DNA from: Cognatundibacterium curvum
GTDB lineage: Bacteria; Pseudomonadota; Gammaproteobacteria; Burkholderiales; Burkholderiaceae_D
Direction of reading: 5' to 3'
DNA length: 64,000 nucleotides
Assembly (NCBI RefSeq): GCF_014284235.1
Contig: NZ_JACOGD010000001.1
Coordinates: forward strand, 496,001 to 560,000
In this document: in pieces, positions 19,173-27,199 of the stretch
Layout of the letters: each line of letters starts with the position of its first letter
Numbering within the stretch: the stretch's first letter is position 1
Program-made: the position numbers and the translations under genes
The notes under the pieces: model-generated
Database searches by the model: none
What the model saw: only the letters and a program-made list of their open reading frames with translations
What the model was told of the DNA's origin: nothing

Positions 19173-19579
19173 GAGTTAATAATTGGCAGGTAGTATGGAT
19201 ACAACACAGACGATATGGTAGGTGAAAGCTGTAGCTCTGTGGGTTGCGGACAAGATGAAAATTGTAAAGTTTCAGAAACGCTTTGCCAGCGACAACGTCC
19301 GGTGAACATCAGCCACGCGCTATGCAAACCGAGGGCGCGAACAATTTAGGCGTTGCAAACATGAACTACAAGCTGAGTTTATGTGCGATTGCGACAACTA
19401 GGTTTTTATACAACATTGTATTTTTTAAATGCAAAAAACATTCTAAAAATCAAAAACTCCGTGCTAGAGTCGCCTCGCTATTGCATAAAAGCATAATTTC
19501 CTGAATATCATGCCTTTTGCATAGCCTCCCCCTACACCGAAGCATCCCGTGTCTGAACTGACTGAACAAGGAGATACCT
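19173..19579. other. Divergent intergenic region before the ferritin-like/MNIO operon
   Basis: About 400 bp separate the fusion gene (minus) from the ferritin-like gene (plus). The second half is AT-rich. Weak plus-strand promoter-like elements occur: TTGCAT near 19480 followed after 16-17 bases by an AATAT element. AAGGAG at 19569-19574 is a strong ribosome site for the ATG at 19580. I saw no clear operator palindrome and no credible gene. Confidence 0.35.
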
Positions 19580-21640
19580 ATGTATTCAGCTGTCCCAGAA
19601 GCACCGCAAGAAGCAATCAAAAATCGCCCGTTGGAATTTTTCGCGACCGATAAAGCTGCCGTGCAAGCCATTGCTCAGGCTGCAGTCAGCGTGGAATTAT
19701 TTACCATTCCGGTTTACATGAATTCCATGTATTCCATCTACGGCACCCATCAGATTAATTCCAAAGGCAATACCTATTACAAAGGCCGTCAATGGCCAGG
19801 GATGTCAACCAGTGCGCATCCGCATACTGCCAATGAACGCGCCTTTAATGTGATTTTCAGTGTCTTCATCCAGGAAATGCTGCATCTGCAGATGGCAGCC
19901 AATCTGGCGACTGCAATCGGTGTCAAACCCCAGTTTACCGCAGGGTCCGGTCTGCAAAATGCGGAACGTGGCTGGACTTGCTACGGCCCGCAAAAGAGCG
20001 TCATCCCCTGTATCGTGGACCTGAAAGATACCTGCACTTATCACAACGTGAAAGTGAATCTGGAAGCACTGAATCACAATCAGATACAGCTGTTTCTGGC
20101 AATAGAACAGCCAGAAAATCAAGCGCGTGAAGAGTTACGTCAGAATGCGCACAAGTATTTCCCGGATGTGCCGTTTGCTGGCTGGACCCCATCCAAGGGC
20201 TTTGCTGAGCTGCCTCTGTTCGGTACCATTGGTTACATGTATGAATGCTATGCGCGTTACATCAGCATGGAATATAGCGATGGTCAGACTTTATGGCAAA
20301 AACTGTTTGTGAATGGATCTGTCCAGCAGGACATGTTTAATACGAATAACAGTTCCCACCCGAAAAAAGAATACCCCCATTTTTCTACGCTGTTCGGGCC
20401 GGAAGAGCAGGATGGCGGCGGTACGCATTCACATAATAAAGCGATCGATATGATGTGTGCCATCACCGACCAGGGTGAAGGCAATGCGGCCGGTATTCGC
20501 CATTACCGTCGCACCCATCTGCTACGCGCAGTGCAGCCGGATTATCGCGAAAACGATGAGGCGCTCAAAGCCGATTATCCATCCTATAACGGTGAAGGCA
20601 AACCGGTAGCCTCAGCCGATGCCGCAGCACGCTTCCACAGCGCAGCCTTTGATCATTATGAACGTTTCCAGGATGTGAAAAAAATTCTGGAATCACGCAG
20701 TGAAATTCCTTCGGAACGCCTGACCACCTGGGAACAATGGCATGCACAGGGCCACCACTGGACCAGCGATATGCTGATCAATCATGAATATGTGGCGGCC
20801 AAGGCACCCGCCAATATCCCTAAACCTGCAGATGTCGCAGGTGCACTCAACCGCCTGAAAGCGGCAGGCACCAGCACATTGAAGACCCTGAGTCAGGTTT
20901 CAGCCGGTGCTATTTATGGCATTACCTCTGTGCTCGATGAATACTGGCAACAGCAAAGTACCGGCTTCCCCTACCCGTCTATGGTGGGTTCGGGCGACAG
21001 GATCGCGATCTGCTGGGCCATTACCGGTCAATCACCCGACCTGTCGGTCTCTGTACCGCTGCCAGATCCGGAAACCCTGTATCACGCTTGCCAGGGTATG
21101 CAATTGAGTGGCAAAGACAGCAGCCATCAATGTGCAGCGATAGAGGTCTATCATACCTGTCGCGGCTCCAATGGCTGCCATGCTCAGGGTGGGTGTGGCT
21201 TTGCCCAGCTCGATAGCGGCGGTGGATCTTGCGGCAGTTCATCCTGTGGCAGCGTGAGCAACAAATCCGCATCCGCCAAATCTGCCACAACGGAGACCGC
21301 CGGACAAAATCTGTGTGGTGGTCCGACACCCGGCCCGGCACCATCGGATTTATACAGTGCGCCCAGCGACAATAAGTGCAAGTCGTTTGGGGGCTGTGCA
21401 GTACCGATTTCCGCTTCCCAGTTGTATCCGGAGAGTGGCAGCATGACACTGTATAACTTCGAAGACCGGCCACCACATCGCTCTGTACCATTGAATGAAA
21501 CCATGCCTTTCCATCAGGGTGAAAACGTCTACGATCTGGCCTGGCAAGCTTATGCCAAGGTAATGAAAGCCAGAAAGCAGGAACCGGGAACACGGCCGGC
21601 ACCAACTGATTTACGTCTTGCGTTGCCGCCATCAACCTGA
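19580..21640 (+). CDS. Ferritin-like (VioB-type) protein with cysteine-rich C-terminal tail
   Basis: The 686-residue protein opens with a ferritin-like helical domain of the VioB-associated type. Glu39 lies in [17 protein letters not shown], Glu99 and His102 form an ExxH motif in [10 protein letters not shown], and a Glu lies in YMYECYARY (222); these are candidate diiron ligands. The middle region (300-450) has no recognised domain. The tail from 504 to 606 holds ten cysteines: C504, 518, 527, 533, 539, 551, 556, 579, 600, 606. They sit in Gly/Ser-rich context with [14 protein letters not shown] and CKSFGGC. No signal peptide is visible. The MNIO and DUF2063 genes follow at 26 and 14 bp. Violacein genes are absent, so a violacein role is not supported. 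The tail may be an MNIO substrate (inference). Confidence 0.75.
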   Translation: MYSAVPEAPQEAIKNRPLEFFATDKAAVQAIAQAAVSVELFTIPVYMNSMYSIYGTHQINSKGNTYYKGRQWPGMSTSAHPHTANERAFNVIFSVFIQEMLHLQMAANLATAIGVKPQFTAGSGLQNAERGWTCYGPQKSVIPCIVDLKDTCTYHNVKVNLEALNHNQIQLFLAIEQPENQAREELRQNAHKYFPDVPFAGWTPSKGFAELPLFGTIGYMYECYARYISMEYSDGQTLWQKLFVNGSVQQDMFNTNNSSHPKKEYPHFSTLFGPEEQDGGGTHSHNKAIDMMCAITDQGEGNAAGIRHYRRTHLLRAVQPDYRENDEALKADYPSYNGEGKPVASADAAARFHSAAFDHYERFQDVKKILESRSEIPSERLTTWEQWHAQGHHWTSDMLINHEYVAAKAPANIPKPADVAGALNRLKAAGTSTLKTLSQVSAGAIYGITSVLDEYWQQQSTGFPYPSMVGSGDRIAICWAITGQSPDLSVSVPLPDPETLYHACQGMQLSGKDSSHQCAAIEVYHTCRGSNGCHAQGGCGFAQLDSGGGSCGSSSCGSVSNKSASAKSATTETAGQNLCGGPTPGPAPSDLYSAPSDNKCKSFGGCAVPISASQLYPESGSMTLYNFEDRPPHRSVPLNETMPFHQGENVYDLAWQAYAKVMKARKQEPGTRPAPTDLRLALPPST

Positions 21641-21666
21641 TTTTTACAAGTTATTCACGCACTGAG

Positions 21667-22602
21667 ATGAAGACAACTATCACGTCAGGATCAAGCAGCG
21701 AAACACGCCTGGGCCTCCCGCATCTGGGTCTGGGTGTGGGTCTGCGGCATGTTCATTTTCAACACATACTCGAGCATGGCCCCGGGGTCGACTGGTTTGA
21801 GATTATTTCTGAAAACTTTATCGATCACCATGGTTTTGCGAGGCATGTATTGAATCAAATCGCAGAACATACACCAGTTGTAATGCATGGCGTATCCCTG
21901 TCTGTCGGCAGCTGCGATCCACTCGACATGTTGTATTTGTCCAAACTCAGGCAACTCGCATCGGAAATCCAGCCAGCCTGGATTTCCGATCATTTATGCT
22001 GGACTGGAGTTCAGGGCATCAACAGCCACGATTTATTGCCCATGCCATTAAACGAAGAATCGTTCCGCCATGTGGCAACCAGAATCCGTCGGGTACAGGA
22101 TTTTTTACAACGACCACTGATACTGGAAAACCCCAGTACTTATCTCGAATTTCAGCAATCTGAATTCACCGAATCTGCCTTCCTCGCCGCCCTGTGCCAG
22201 GAAACCGGTTGCGGCCTGCTGCTGGATGTGAACAACGTCTATGTCTCAGCCTATAACCATGGCTATGATCCACGTGCCTATTTAATGGAGTTACCGGCTG
22301 ATCGTATTGTACAGATACATCTGGCGGGGCCAACAGACTGTGGTGACTATCTGATTGATACCCATGACCAGCCTGTCCCGACTGCAGTCTGGGCTCTGTA
22401 TGCGCTGGCCCATCAACTCACCGGAGGAGTATCAACCCTGTTGGAATGGGATGCGAAAATTCCCGCTTATCCGGAATTACTGGATGAATTACATAAAGCA
22501 AGACAGGTTATTAACGGAAATTTACCTGAACTGCCCGCAGTCACCGCAAAAACGGCACATGCGCATGCGTTGGCAGGTTCCTTGCAAGCCTTGATGACCT
22601 GA
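21667..22602 (+). CDS. DUF692 multinuclear non-heme iron oxygenase (MNIO; BufB/HvfB/MbnB family)
   Basis: This 311-residue TIM-barrel protein carries the DUF692 metal-binding pattern: His74 in VMHGVSLS, Asp108-His109 in ISDHLCW, Glu154-Asn155 in LENPSTY, Asp187-Asn190 in LLDVNNVY, His218 in IHLAG, the DTHD segment at 231-234 and Glu260 in LLEWD. Characterised members (MbnB, TglH, HvfB/BufB) use a multi-iron centre to convert cysteines of peptide substrates into oxazolone/thioamide, thiooxazole or related groups. Its partner would be the DUF2063 protein encoded 14 bp downstream. No separate small precursor peptide is seen beside it; the upstream ferritin-like protein carries the only Cys-rich tail. 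Confidence 0.9.
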   Translation: MKTTITSGSSSETRLGLPHLGLGVGLRHVHFQHILEHGPGVDWFEIISENFIDHHGFARHVLNQIAEHTPVVMHGVSLSVGSCDPLDMLYLSKLRQLASEIQPAWISDHLCWTGVQGINSHDLLPMPLNEESFRHVATRIRRVQDFLQRPLILENPSTYLEFQQSEFTESAFLAALCQETGCGLLLDVNNVYVSAYNHGYDPRAYLMELPADRIVQIHLAGPTDCGDYLIDTHDQPVPTAVWALYALAHQLTGGVSTLLEWDAKIPAYPELLDELHKARQVINGNLPELPAVTAKTAHAHALAGSLQALMT

Positions 22603-22616
22603 TTTATTTTCCGACT

Positions 22617-23582
22617 ATGAAGCCTAATCTGAATGATGCATCTGTGGCAAAAACTGAAGTAAGGCTTGCGCAAATACAGGCCTGGTTCATGACCGCGATC
22701 AGCCATGCTGGCGGATATCGTGCGGGCGTGCACGCCGCGCAGCAAATGTTTTCGCTCAATGAGACAGCGCTGTTAAAGCCGGGTCATGAACAGGCCTCGC
22801 GTCTGCCTATCTATGCCAGTGGCTATCTGTTGCGTTTGCAGGAGTGCCTGGAAGCGGATTACCCGGTACTGATGCGTACCTTAGGGAAGGAATTGTTTCA
22901 TTTTTTTTGCCGCCAGTATCTGGCCCGTCATCCATCGCATTCTCCCTCTTTATTTGATCTGGGCGCAGGGTTTCCGCAATTTTTGCAGCAATCCCAGCCA
23001 GCCAGCGGCGAACATGAAAACGATCTGTTGTTTGTCTTCCCGGTCGAGCTGGCATTTCTGGAGCGCGCTTATACCGAGGTATTGCGTGCGCCCGGGCTGG
23101 AAATCCAGTCTGAGACCGGCAGCGCATACGATCAGGAAACGCCCGTCCCGGCCCTGCTGACACTTATGTCAGATCTGCACCCTGCCGTGGAACTGAATGC
23201 AGAATCCAATGTCAGTACCAATCCAAGCTGGTCGGCGGCGCCCTGCTTGCGTTTACTGTCGGTGCAGTTTCCTCTGGCAGACTTCTGGCAAGCTGCCAAG
23301 GCCGGGACCGAAAACAATACCGATCCGGTACAGCCGGAACCCCAACCCGGCTGGCTGGCCGTGAGCCGAATTCGTTATCGTGTACTGCTGTATAAGCTAC
23401 AGGAATGGCAATTTCATGTTCTGGTTAGCTTGCAGCAAGCAGAAGCCCCGGTAAACGATGTGGAATGGCTCGCCAGACAAGTCGCTGTGCATACCGGACT
23501 GAGCGACATTGCCACTACAGATGCACTGCGCTTGTGGTTGCCAGTGGCTGCACAAAACAATCTGGTGGTGCGCATGCCTTAA
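22617..23582 (+). CDS. DUF2063 protein, partner of the MNIO enzyme (BufC/HvfC-like)
   Basis: The N-terminal ~140 residues match DUF2063: RLPIYASGYLLRLQECLEADYPVLMRTLGKELFHFFCRQYLARHPSHSPSL is spread across 63-113, followed by LFDLGAGFPQFL. The rest is the alpha/beta C-terminal part typical of HvfC/BufC, with a RIRYRVLLYKLQEWQFHVLVSL segment near 247. In studied systems these proteins act with the MNIO enzyme to recognise or present the cysteine-rich substrate. The gene is the last of a three-gene plus-strand operon, and its stop directly abuts the stop of the convergent histidine kinase gene with no spacer. Confidence 0.85.
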   Translation: MKPNLNDASVAKTEVRLAQIQAWFMTAISHAGGYRAGVHAAQQMFSLNETALLKPGHEQASRLPIYASGYLLRLQECLEADYPVLMRTLGKELFHFFCRQYLARHPSHSPSLFDLGAGFPQFLQQSQPASGEHENDLLFVFPVELAFLERAYTEVLRAPGLEIQSETGSAYDQETPVPALLTLMSDLHPAVELNAESNVSTNPSWSAAPCLRLLSVQFPLADFWQAAKAGTENNTDPVQPEPQPGWLAVSRIRYRVLLYKLQEWQFHVLVSLQQAEAPVNDVEWLARQVAVHTGLSDIATTDALRLWLPVAAQNNLVVRMP

Positions 23583-24530
23583 CTATGCAGCAGGTAGAAG
23601 CGGCAATTGCAGACTGAAGCAACTACCTACACCCACCTGACTTTGGACACTCAGGCTGCCACCATGCTTGACCGCAATGCTGTAACTCATGGACAAACCC
23701 AGCCCTGTACCGTGTCCGACATCCTTGGTCGTGAAAAACGGATCAAATATCCTTTGCAGATTTTCTGCGGCGATACCGCAGCCAGAGTCAATGACTTCGA
23801 CGATGGCCCAATCCCTGTCCTGTTCGGTTTGCGGCCTGAGCACGAGCCGTATCAAGCCATTTCCATGACAGGCATCGACCGCATTATTGAGTAAATGGCT
23901 TAACACCAGCTGAATTTCCAGCTCATTGCCGACGACGACAATATCTGATCCCAGAATTTTTTCGATATGACATTGCTGCTTATGCTCACCCAGCGTCGCC
24001 AGTGCAATCGCAATACTGCTGTGCAGGCTGATACTTTGCGCTTGTTGCTGACCGAGTTCAGTGTATTGCTGTAGTTTACCAATCAGATCGCGTACCCTTA
24101 GCAAGCCATGATAAGTCTCATCAAGCAGAATAGGCAACTCTCCCTGCAGGTAGGGCAAATCCAGCTGCTCCAGCTTTGTATGCAAACTGTTCAGTTGCAT
24201 AGAATCCGGACTGCTCCCCAGAGTCTGTACACTTTGAGCAAGCGTGATTAATTGTTCTGACCATTCACGCAGACACTTGAGATTACTCAGGCAGAACCCA
24301 ATCGGATTATTGATTTCATGCGCCAGTCCTGCAGTGAGCTGCCCCATGGCAGCCAGTTTTTCGGTCTGCAGCAACTGGTTACGGGTATGCTGCAAATGAG
24401 CCAGCGTTTCATTTAACTCCAGCACTTTATCGTACAAAACCCGTGTTTTTTCATCCAGCAGTTTTTCCGCCAGCAGCCTGGCCTGGCGCTCACGCTGATA
24501 AGCTCGCAGATATGCGTCAGCTTCGCTCAT
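23583..24530 (-). CDS. Cytoplasmic sensor histidine kinase paired with H-NOX
   Basis: The 315-residue kinase has no membrane segment. An N-terminal coiled coil (residues ~8-60, ERQARLLAEKLLDEKTRVLYDKVLELNE) leads into the phospho-acceptor box GLAHEINNPIGF with His71. The ATPase domain shows the N box LLNNAVDA (213-220), G1 DSGCGI (248-253), F box FDPFFTTK (262-269) and G2 GTGLGLS (274-280). The start overlaps the H-NOX stop by 4 bp. H-NOX-associated kinases are controlled by the NO-bound state of the heme protein. No response regulator is encoded nearby, so its target lies elsewhere. Confidence 0.87.
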   Translation of the reverse strand: MSEADAYLRAYQRERQARLLAEKLLDEKTRVLYDKVLELNETLAHLQHTRNQLLQTEKLAAMGQLTAGLAHEINNPIGFCLSNLKCLREWSEQLITLAQSVQTLGSSPDSMQLNSLHTKLEQLDLPYLQGELPILLDETYHGLLRVRDLIGKLQQYTELGQQQAQSISLHSSIAIALATLGEHKQQCHIEKILGSDIVVVGNELEIQLVLSHLLNNAVDACHGNGLIRLVLRPQTEQDRDWAIVEVIDSGCGIAAENLQRIFDPFFTTKDVGHGTGLGLSMSYSIAVKHGGSLSVQSQVGVGSCFSLQLPLLPAA

Positions 24531-25075
24531 GGCTGATGGAAGTGTATATGTAAGCGGCAGCGTTCCGCACCATCATGCATACATTCGGGATGCTCTATCT
24601 GTATTTGTTGTGAAAACTGTGCCGCCGCCCCTTTAATCAAACCCACAGCGGCATGACACAGCTTACGTCTGGACTGGTAATACATCACCAGCATTTGCTC
24701 ATTGCTATTGTCATAGTCGAAGCTGGGCAGATAAGCATCCGGATACAAGCGCCGCACTTCCTTATGAATCACTTTATCAACTGACAGCAAAAAAGGACGT
24801 AAATCATTTAGCTGACGCAATTCCGGCGGAAGCGAGTTGTAGAGACGGGAAAACAAAAATTCGCCAAATGCCTCAACTAACTGCGTGGCTGGCAAATTTG
24901 TTTTTTTAGATAGCAGAGCTACCAGCCCCAACAATTCTGCATCCTCATATTGCTGTCCGGCCGTATAAATACCGCCAGAGACAGGATTAAGTTCAGTCAG
25001 CACTTCGTCCCACATATGCATGCCCAGTTTCTCGATGACCATGTCGGACAGCGCGGTAAAAATTGATCCTTGCAT
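24527..25075 (-). CDS. H-NOX heme nitric-oxide sensor
   Basis: The ATG at 25075 (182 aa) is chosen because AAAGG lies 7 bases upstream and the protein then starts MQGSIFTALSDMVIEKLGM, the usual H-NOX start. A longer frame to 25129 adds unrelated residues. His104 (DKVIHKEVRRLYP) matches the proximal heme ligand, Pro117 the conserved distorting proline, and Y133-x-S135-x-R137 (YQSRR) the propionate-binding motif. The residues after this motif, KLCHAAVGLIKG, show no obvious distal tyrosine, which favours NO over oxygen binding (inference). It forms a two-gene operon with the histidine kinase. Confidence 0.9.
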   Translation of the reverse strand: MQGSIFTALSDMVIEKLGMHMWDEVLTELNPVSGGIYTAGQQYEDAELLGLVALLSKKTNLPATQLVEAFGEFLFSRLYNSLPPELRQLNDLRPFLLSVDKVIHKEVRRLYPDAYLPSFDYDNSNEQMLVMYYQSRRKLCHAAVGLIKGAAAQFSQQIQIEHPECMHDGAERCRLHIHFHQP

Positions 25076-25413
25076 ACATGAGCCTTTCACGAAGTGAATG
25101 AGCAAAACACAGATGCTTCCTGCGTACATTCAGCACCTGATGGCTACTTCAGCTTATGTGAAAAGTTTCCGAACCACAAATTTCTTTTTTGAAATTTCCA
25201 GGATTTTTGCAGTGATTAACATTAGCCCGATGCCGATGGCAGTCTTTCGCTACCCAAATGAACCCAAATGAAAACAGCCATGACAAGCTTGTGATCTGGC
25301 TCTTCATGGCTGTCAGTAAGGGCATTGAAAAGCACCCTTGCTCAGAAAGCGTTTGCTACGGTGTGGTAGCGACTTCGGAGATTTTCGTGCTAATCAACTG
25401 TGTGTAAAGTGCC
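25076..25413. other. Intergenic region between SPFH gene and H-NOX gene
   Basis: Both flanking genes are on the minus strand. The stretch should hold the H-NOX promoter and the end of the SPFH transcript. A tandem ACCCAAATGA-type 10-mer occurs twice at about 25251-25270, and a long-loop inverted repeat lies beside it. No gene is visible. Confidence 0.35.
25274..25313 (-). terminator. Possible terminator of the NfeD-SPFH transcript
   Basis: ACAGCCATGA at 25274-25283 pairs perfectly with TCATGGCTGT at 25304-25313 across a 20-base loop. On the minus strand it is followed by TTTTCATTT, a weak T-run. It lies 100 bp downstream of the SPFH gene stop. Confidence 0.45.
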
Positions 25414-26385
25414 TCAGACTTTGCTGCTGACTTGATTCGTGACGACTTTAGCCGCAGCAGGACTGGCAGCAGGCTGAGTTTTAATTACTTGCATTGCGGT
25501 CGCAATCAAACCGCTCATATCGCCGAGGTTAGCCGGTACGATCAAGGAATTATTGGTCTTCGCCAGATTACCGAACGCGCCTACATACTGCTCCGCCACC
25601 TTCAGATTGACCGCATCAGCGCCGCCCGGAGACTGGATCGCCGCTGCAGTCTTACGTATCGCTTCAGCGCTCGCTTCAGCGATGGATAAAATTGCAGCTG
25701 CCTGACCTTCGGCACGGTTAATCGATGCTTGCTTTTCACCCTCAGAGCGGGCAATAGCAGCTTCACGTTCACCGTTAGCGATATTAATCTGTTCCTGCTT
25801 ACGGCCTTCGGAAGCGGCGATCAGTGCACGCTTTTCACGCTCGGCTGTAATCTGCGCCTGCATCGCATGTAAAATCTCTTTAGGTGGCGTTAAGTCTTTG
25901 ATTTCATAGCGCAATACCTTCACGCCCCAGTTTGCGGCAGACTCATCGATCGCACTCACGATTGTGGTATTGATGTGATCGCGCTCTTCAAAGGTTTTGT
26001 CCAGTTCCATCTTACCGATCACAGAGCGCAAGGTAGTTTGCGCGAGCTGAGTAATCGCCGCAATGTAATTCGATGAACCATACGAGGCGCGCATTGCGTC
26101 AGTAATCTGAAAATATAAAATCCCATCTACCTGCAATTGCGTATTGTCTTTAGTAATACAAACCTGGGGCGGTACATCCAATGGGATTTCTTTGAGGCTG
26201 TGTTTGTAAGCGATGCGGTCTATGAAAGGAACCACAATATTCAAACCTGGTCCTAAAGTTGCATGATATTTCCCCAGACGTTCCACCACCCAGGCATGCT
26301 GTTGAGGCACGACGTTAATCGTTTTGATGACGAACACCAGAGCCATGATGAACAGTATCAGAGCCACTCCACCGATATTTTCCAT
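25414..26385 (-). CDS. SPFH/stomatin-like membrane protein (paraslipin, QmcA-like)
   Basis: The ATG at 26385 (323 aa) follows AAAGGT and gives a membrane helix at residues ~4-24 and then the band-7 domain: VPQQHAWVVERLGKYHATLGPGLNIVVPF is split across 25-54, and KMELDKTFEERDHIN and WGVKVLRYEIKDLTPP are diagnostic. A coiled coil rich in Glu/Ala/Arg (ERKQEQINIANGEREAAIARSEGEKQ region) follows. SPFH proteins form large membrane-anchored cages. The partner NfeD gene lies 106 bp upstream on the same strand, the usual pairing. The frame extending to 26448 has no ribosome site and is less likely. Confidence 0.9.
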   Translation of the reverse strand: MENIGGVALILFIMALVFVIKTINVVPQQHAWVVERLGKYHATLGPGLNIVVPFIDRIAYKHSLKEIPLDVPPQVCITKDNTQLQVDGILYFQITDAMRASYGSSNYIAAITQLAQTTLRSVIGKMELDKTFEERDHINTTIVSAIDESAANWGVKVLRYEIKDLTPPKEILHAMQAQITAEREKRALIAASEGRKQEQINIANGEREAAIARSEGEKQASINRAEGQAAAILSIAEASAEAIRKTAAAIQSPGGADAVNLKVAEQYVGAFGNLAKTNNSLIVPANLGDMSGLIATAMQVIKTQPAASPAAAKVVTNQVSSKV

Positions 26386-26491
26386 GTTATTACCTTTATT
26401 GTTATTGAGAGAAAAAGTCGAAACGATGTATGTGTGATCGTTTCTCATTCAGCTACTACATGCAAACCACTGCTGCCAGTATTCAGCAAAC

Positions 26492-26926
26492 TCAGGCTGG
26501 TCTGACAATCAATCGACTACCCTGTACTTCCTGTATCTGATACGAGCCCGGCAAACCAGCGCCGTGATGCAGCTCTACATCCCACATCGCGCCGCGATAC
26601 ATTGTTCTGGCCTGAAAGCTGCCGTCACCCAGGTCGCGCCACTGTTCAACCTGCAAGCGCTGGCCAACATCCATATTCACATTCGGATCACAGGCCGCTT
26701 GCTGACCTGGTTTCCAGCCATAAGGGCTTTTGTGCAGTATCAGCGTGGCCAGCCCGCCCACTAAACCCGCCACGATCAGTTGCGTACCGCTGGCTGCGCC
26801 AAAAAAAGCGACCAACGCAGCAGCGGCTAAACCCAGCGCAATCATTAATAAATAAAAAGTACCGGTCAGCAGTTCCAGACTCACTACCACACCCGCTGCG
26901 ATACACCATAGGGTCCAAGCACTCAT
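26492..26926 (-). CDS. NfeD-family membrane protein (short form)
   Basis: This 144-residue protein has two or three closely spaced membrane helices in the first 70 residues (LWCIAAGVVVSLELLTGTFYLLMIALGLAAAALVAF region), followed by a soluble OB-fold domain with GQRLQVEQW, YRGAMWDVEL and a final VQGSRLIVRP. This is the short NfeD1b type, which lacks the protease domain and works with SPFH partners. GAGGAGG lies 8 bases before the start. It is the first gene of the pair. Confidence 0.85.
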   Translation of the reverse strand: MSAWTLWCIAAGVVVSLELLTGTFYLLMIALGLAAAALVAFFGAASGTQLIVAGLVGGLATLILHKSPYGWKPGQQAACDPNVNMDVGQRLQVEQWRDLGDGSFQARTMYRGAMWDVELHHGAGLPGSYQIQEVQGSRLIVRPA

Positions 26927-26945
26927 GTTTCAGCCTCCTCTTCTT

Positions 26946-26993
26946 ATTAGCATTGCAATTAGTATTGCATTTGGCGTTGCAATAGGAATTGCA
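26946..26993. repeat. Four imperfect 12-bp tandem units upstream of the NfeD gene
   Basis: Units ATTAGCATTGCA, ATTAGTATTGCA, TTTGGCGTTGCA and ATAGGAATTGCA lie end to end, all finishing in TTGCA. They begin 20 bp upstream of the NfeD start codon, where the leader or promoter should be. Confidence 0.75.
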
Positions 26994-27094
26994 TTTTGAT
27001 GGATAAAACGACAAAAATCAGCGGTAATCGCTGTCAAATGTATACACCGTTTTTATGAAAGTTGCATGACTGCCTTTCAGTGAGACAGCAATAA

Positions 27095-27131
27095 AAAAAC
27101 GCGGACTGAACAAGATTCAGCCCGCGTTTTT
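27095..27131 (-). terminator. Rho-independent terminator of ppsA
   Basis: ACGCGGACTGAA (27099-27110) and TTCAGCCCGCGT (27116-27127) form a 12-bp stem. The single non-Watson-Crick pair is G-U only in the minus-strand RNA, and a T-run follows on that strand. It therefore serves ppsA, whose stop is at 27200. Confidence 0.85.
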
Positions 27132-27199
27132 CAGTCATGACGACTAGTTTCATGACGCCTAGTTATTACTTCTGTTTGCCAATTAGCTCAGGTACCTGC

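Noticed and set aside
19580-21640. Violacein pathway gene vioB
   Set aside because: Only the ferritin-like domain is shared; vioA, C, D and E are absent, and the C-terminal part differs.
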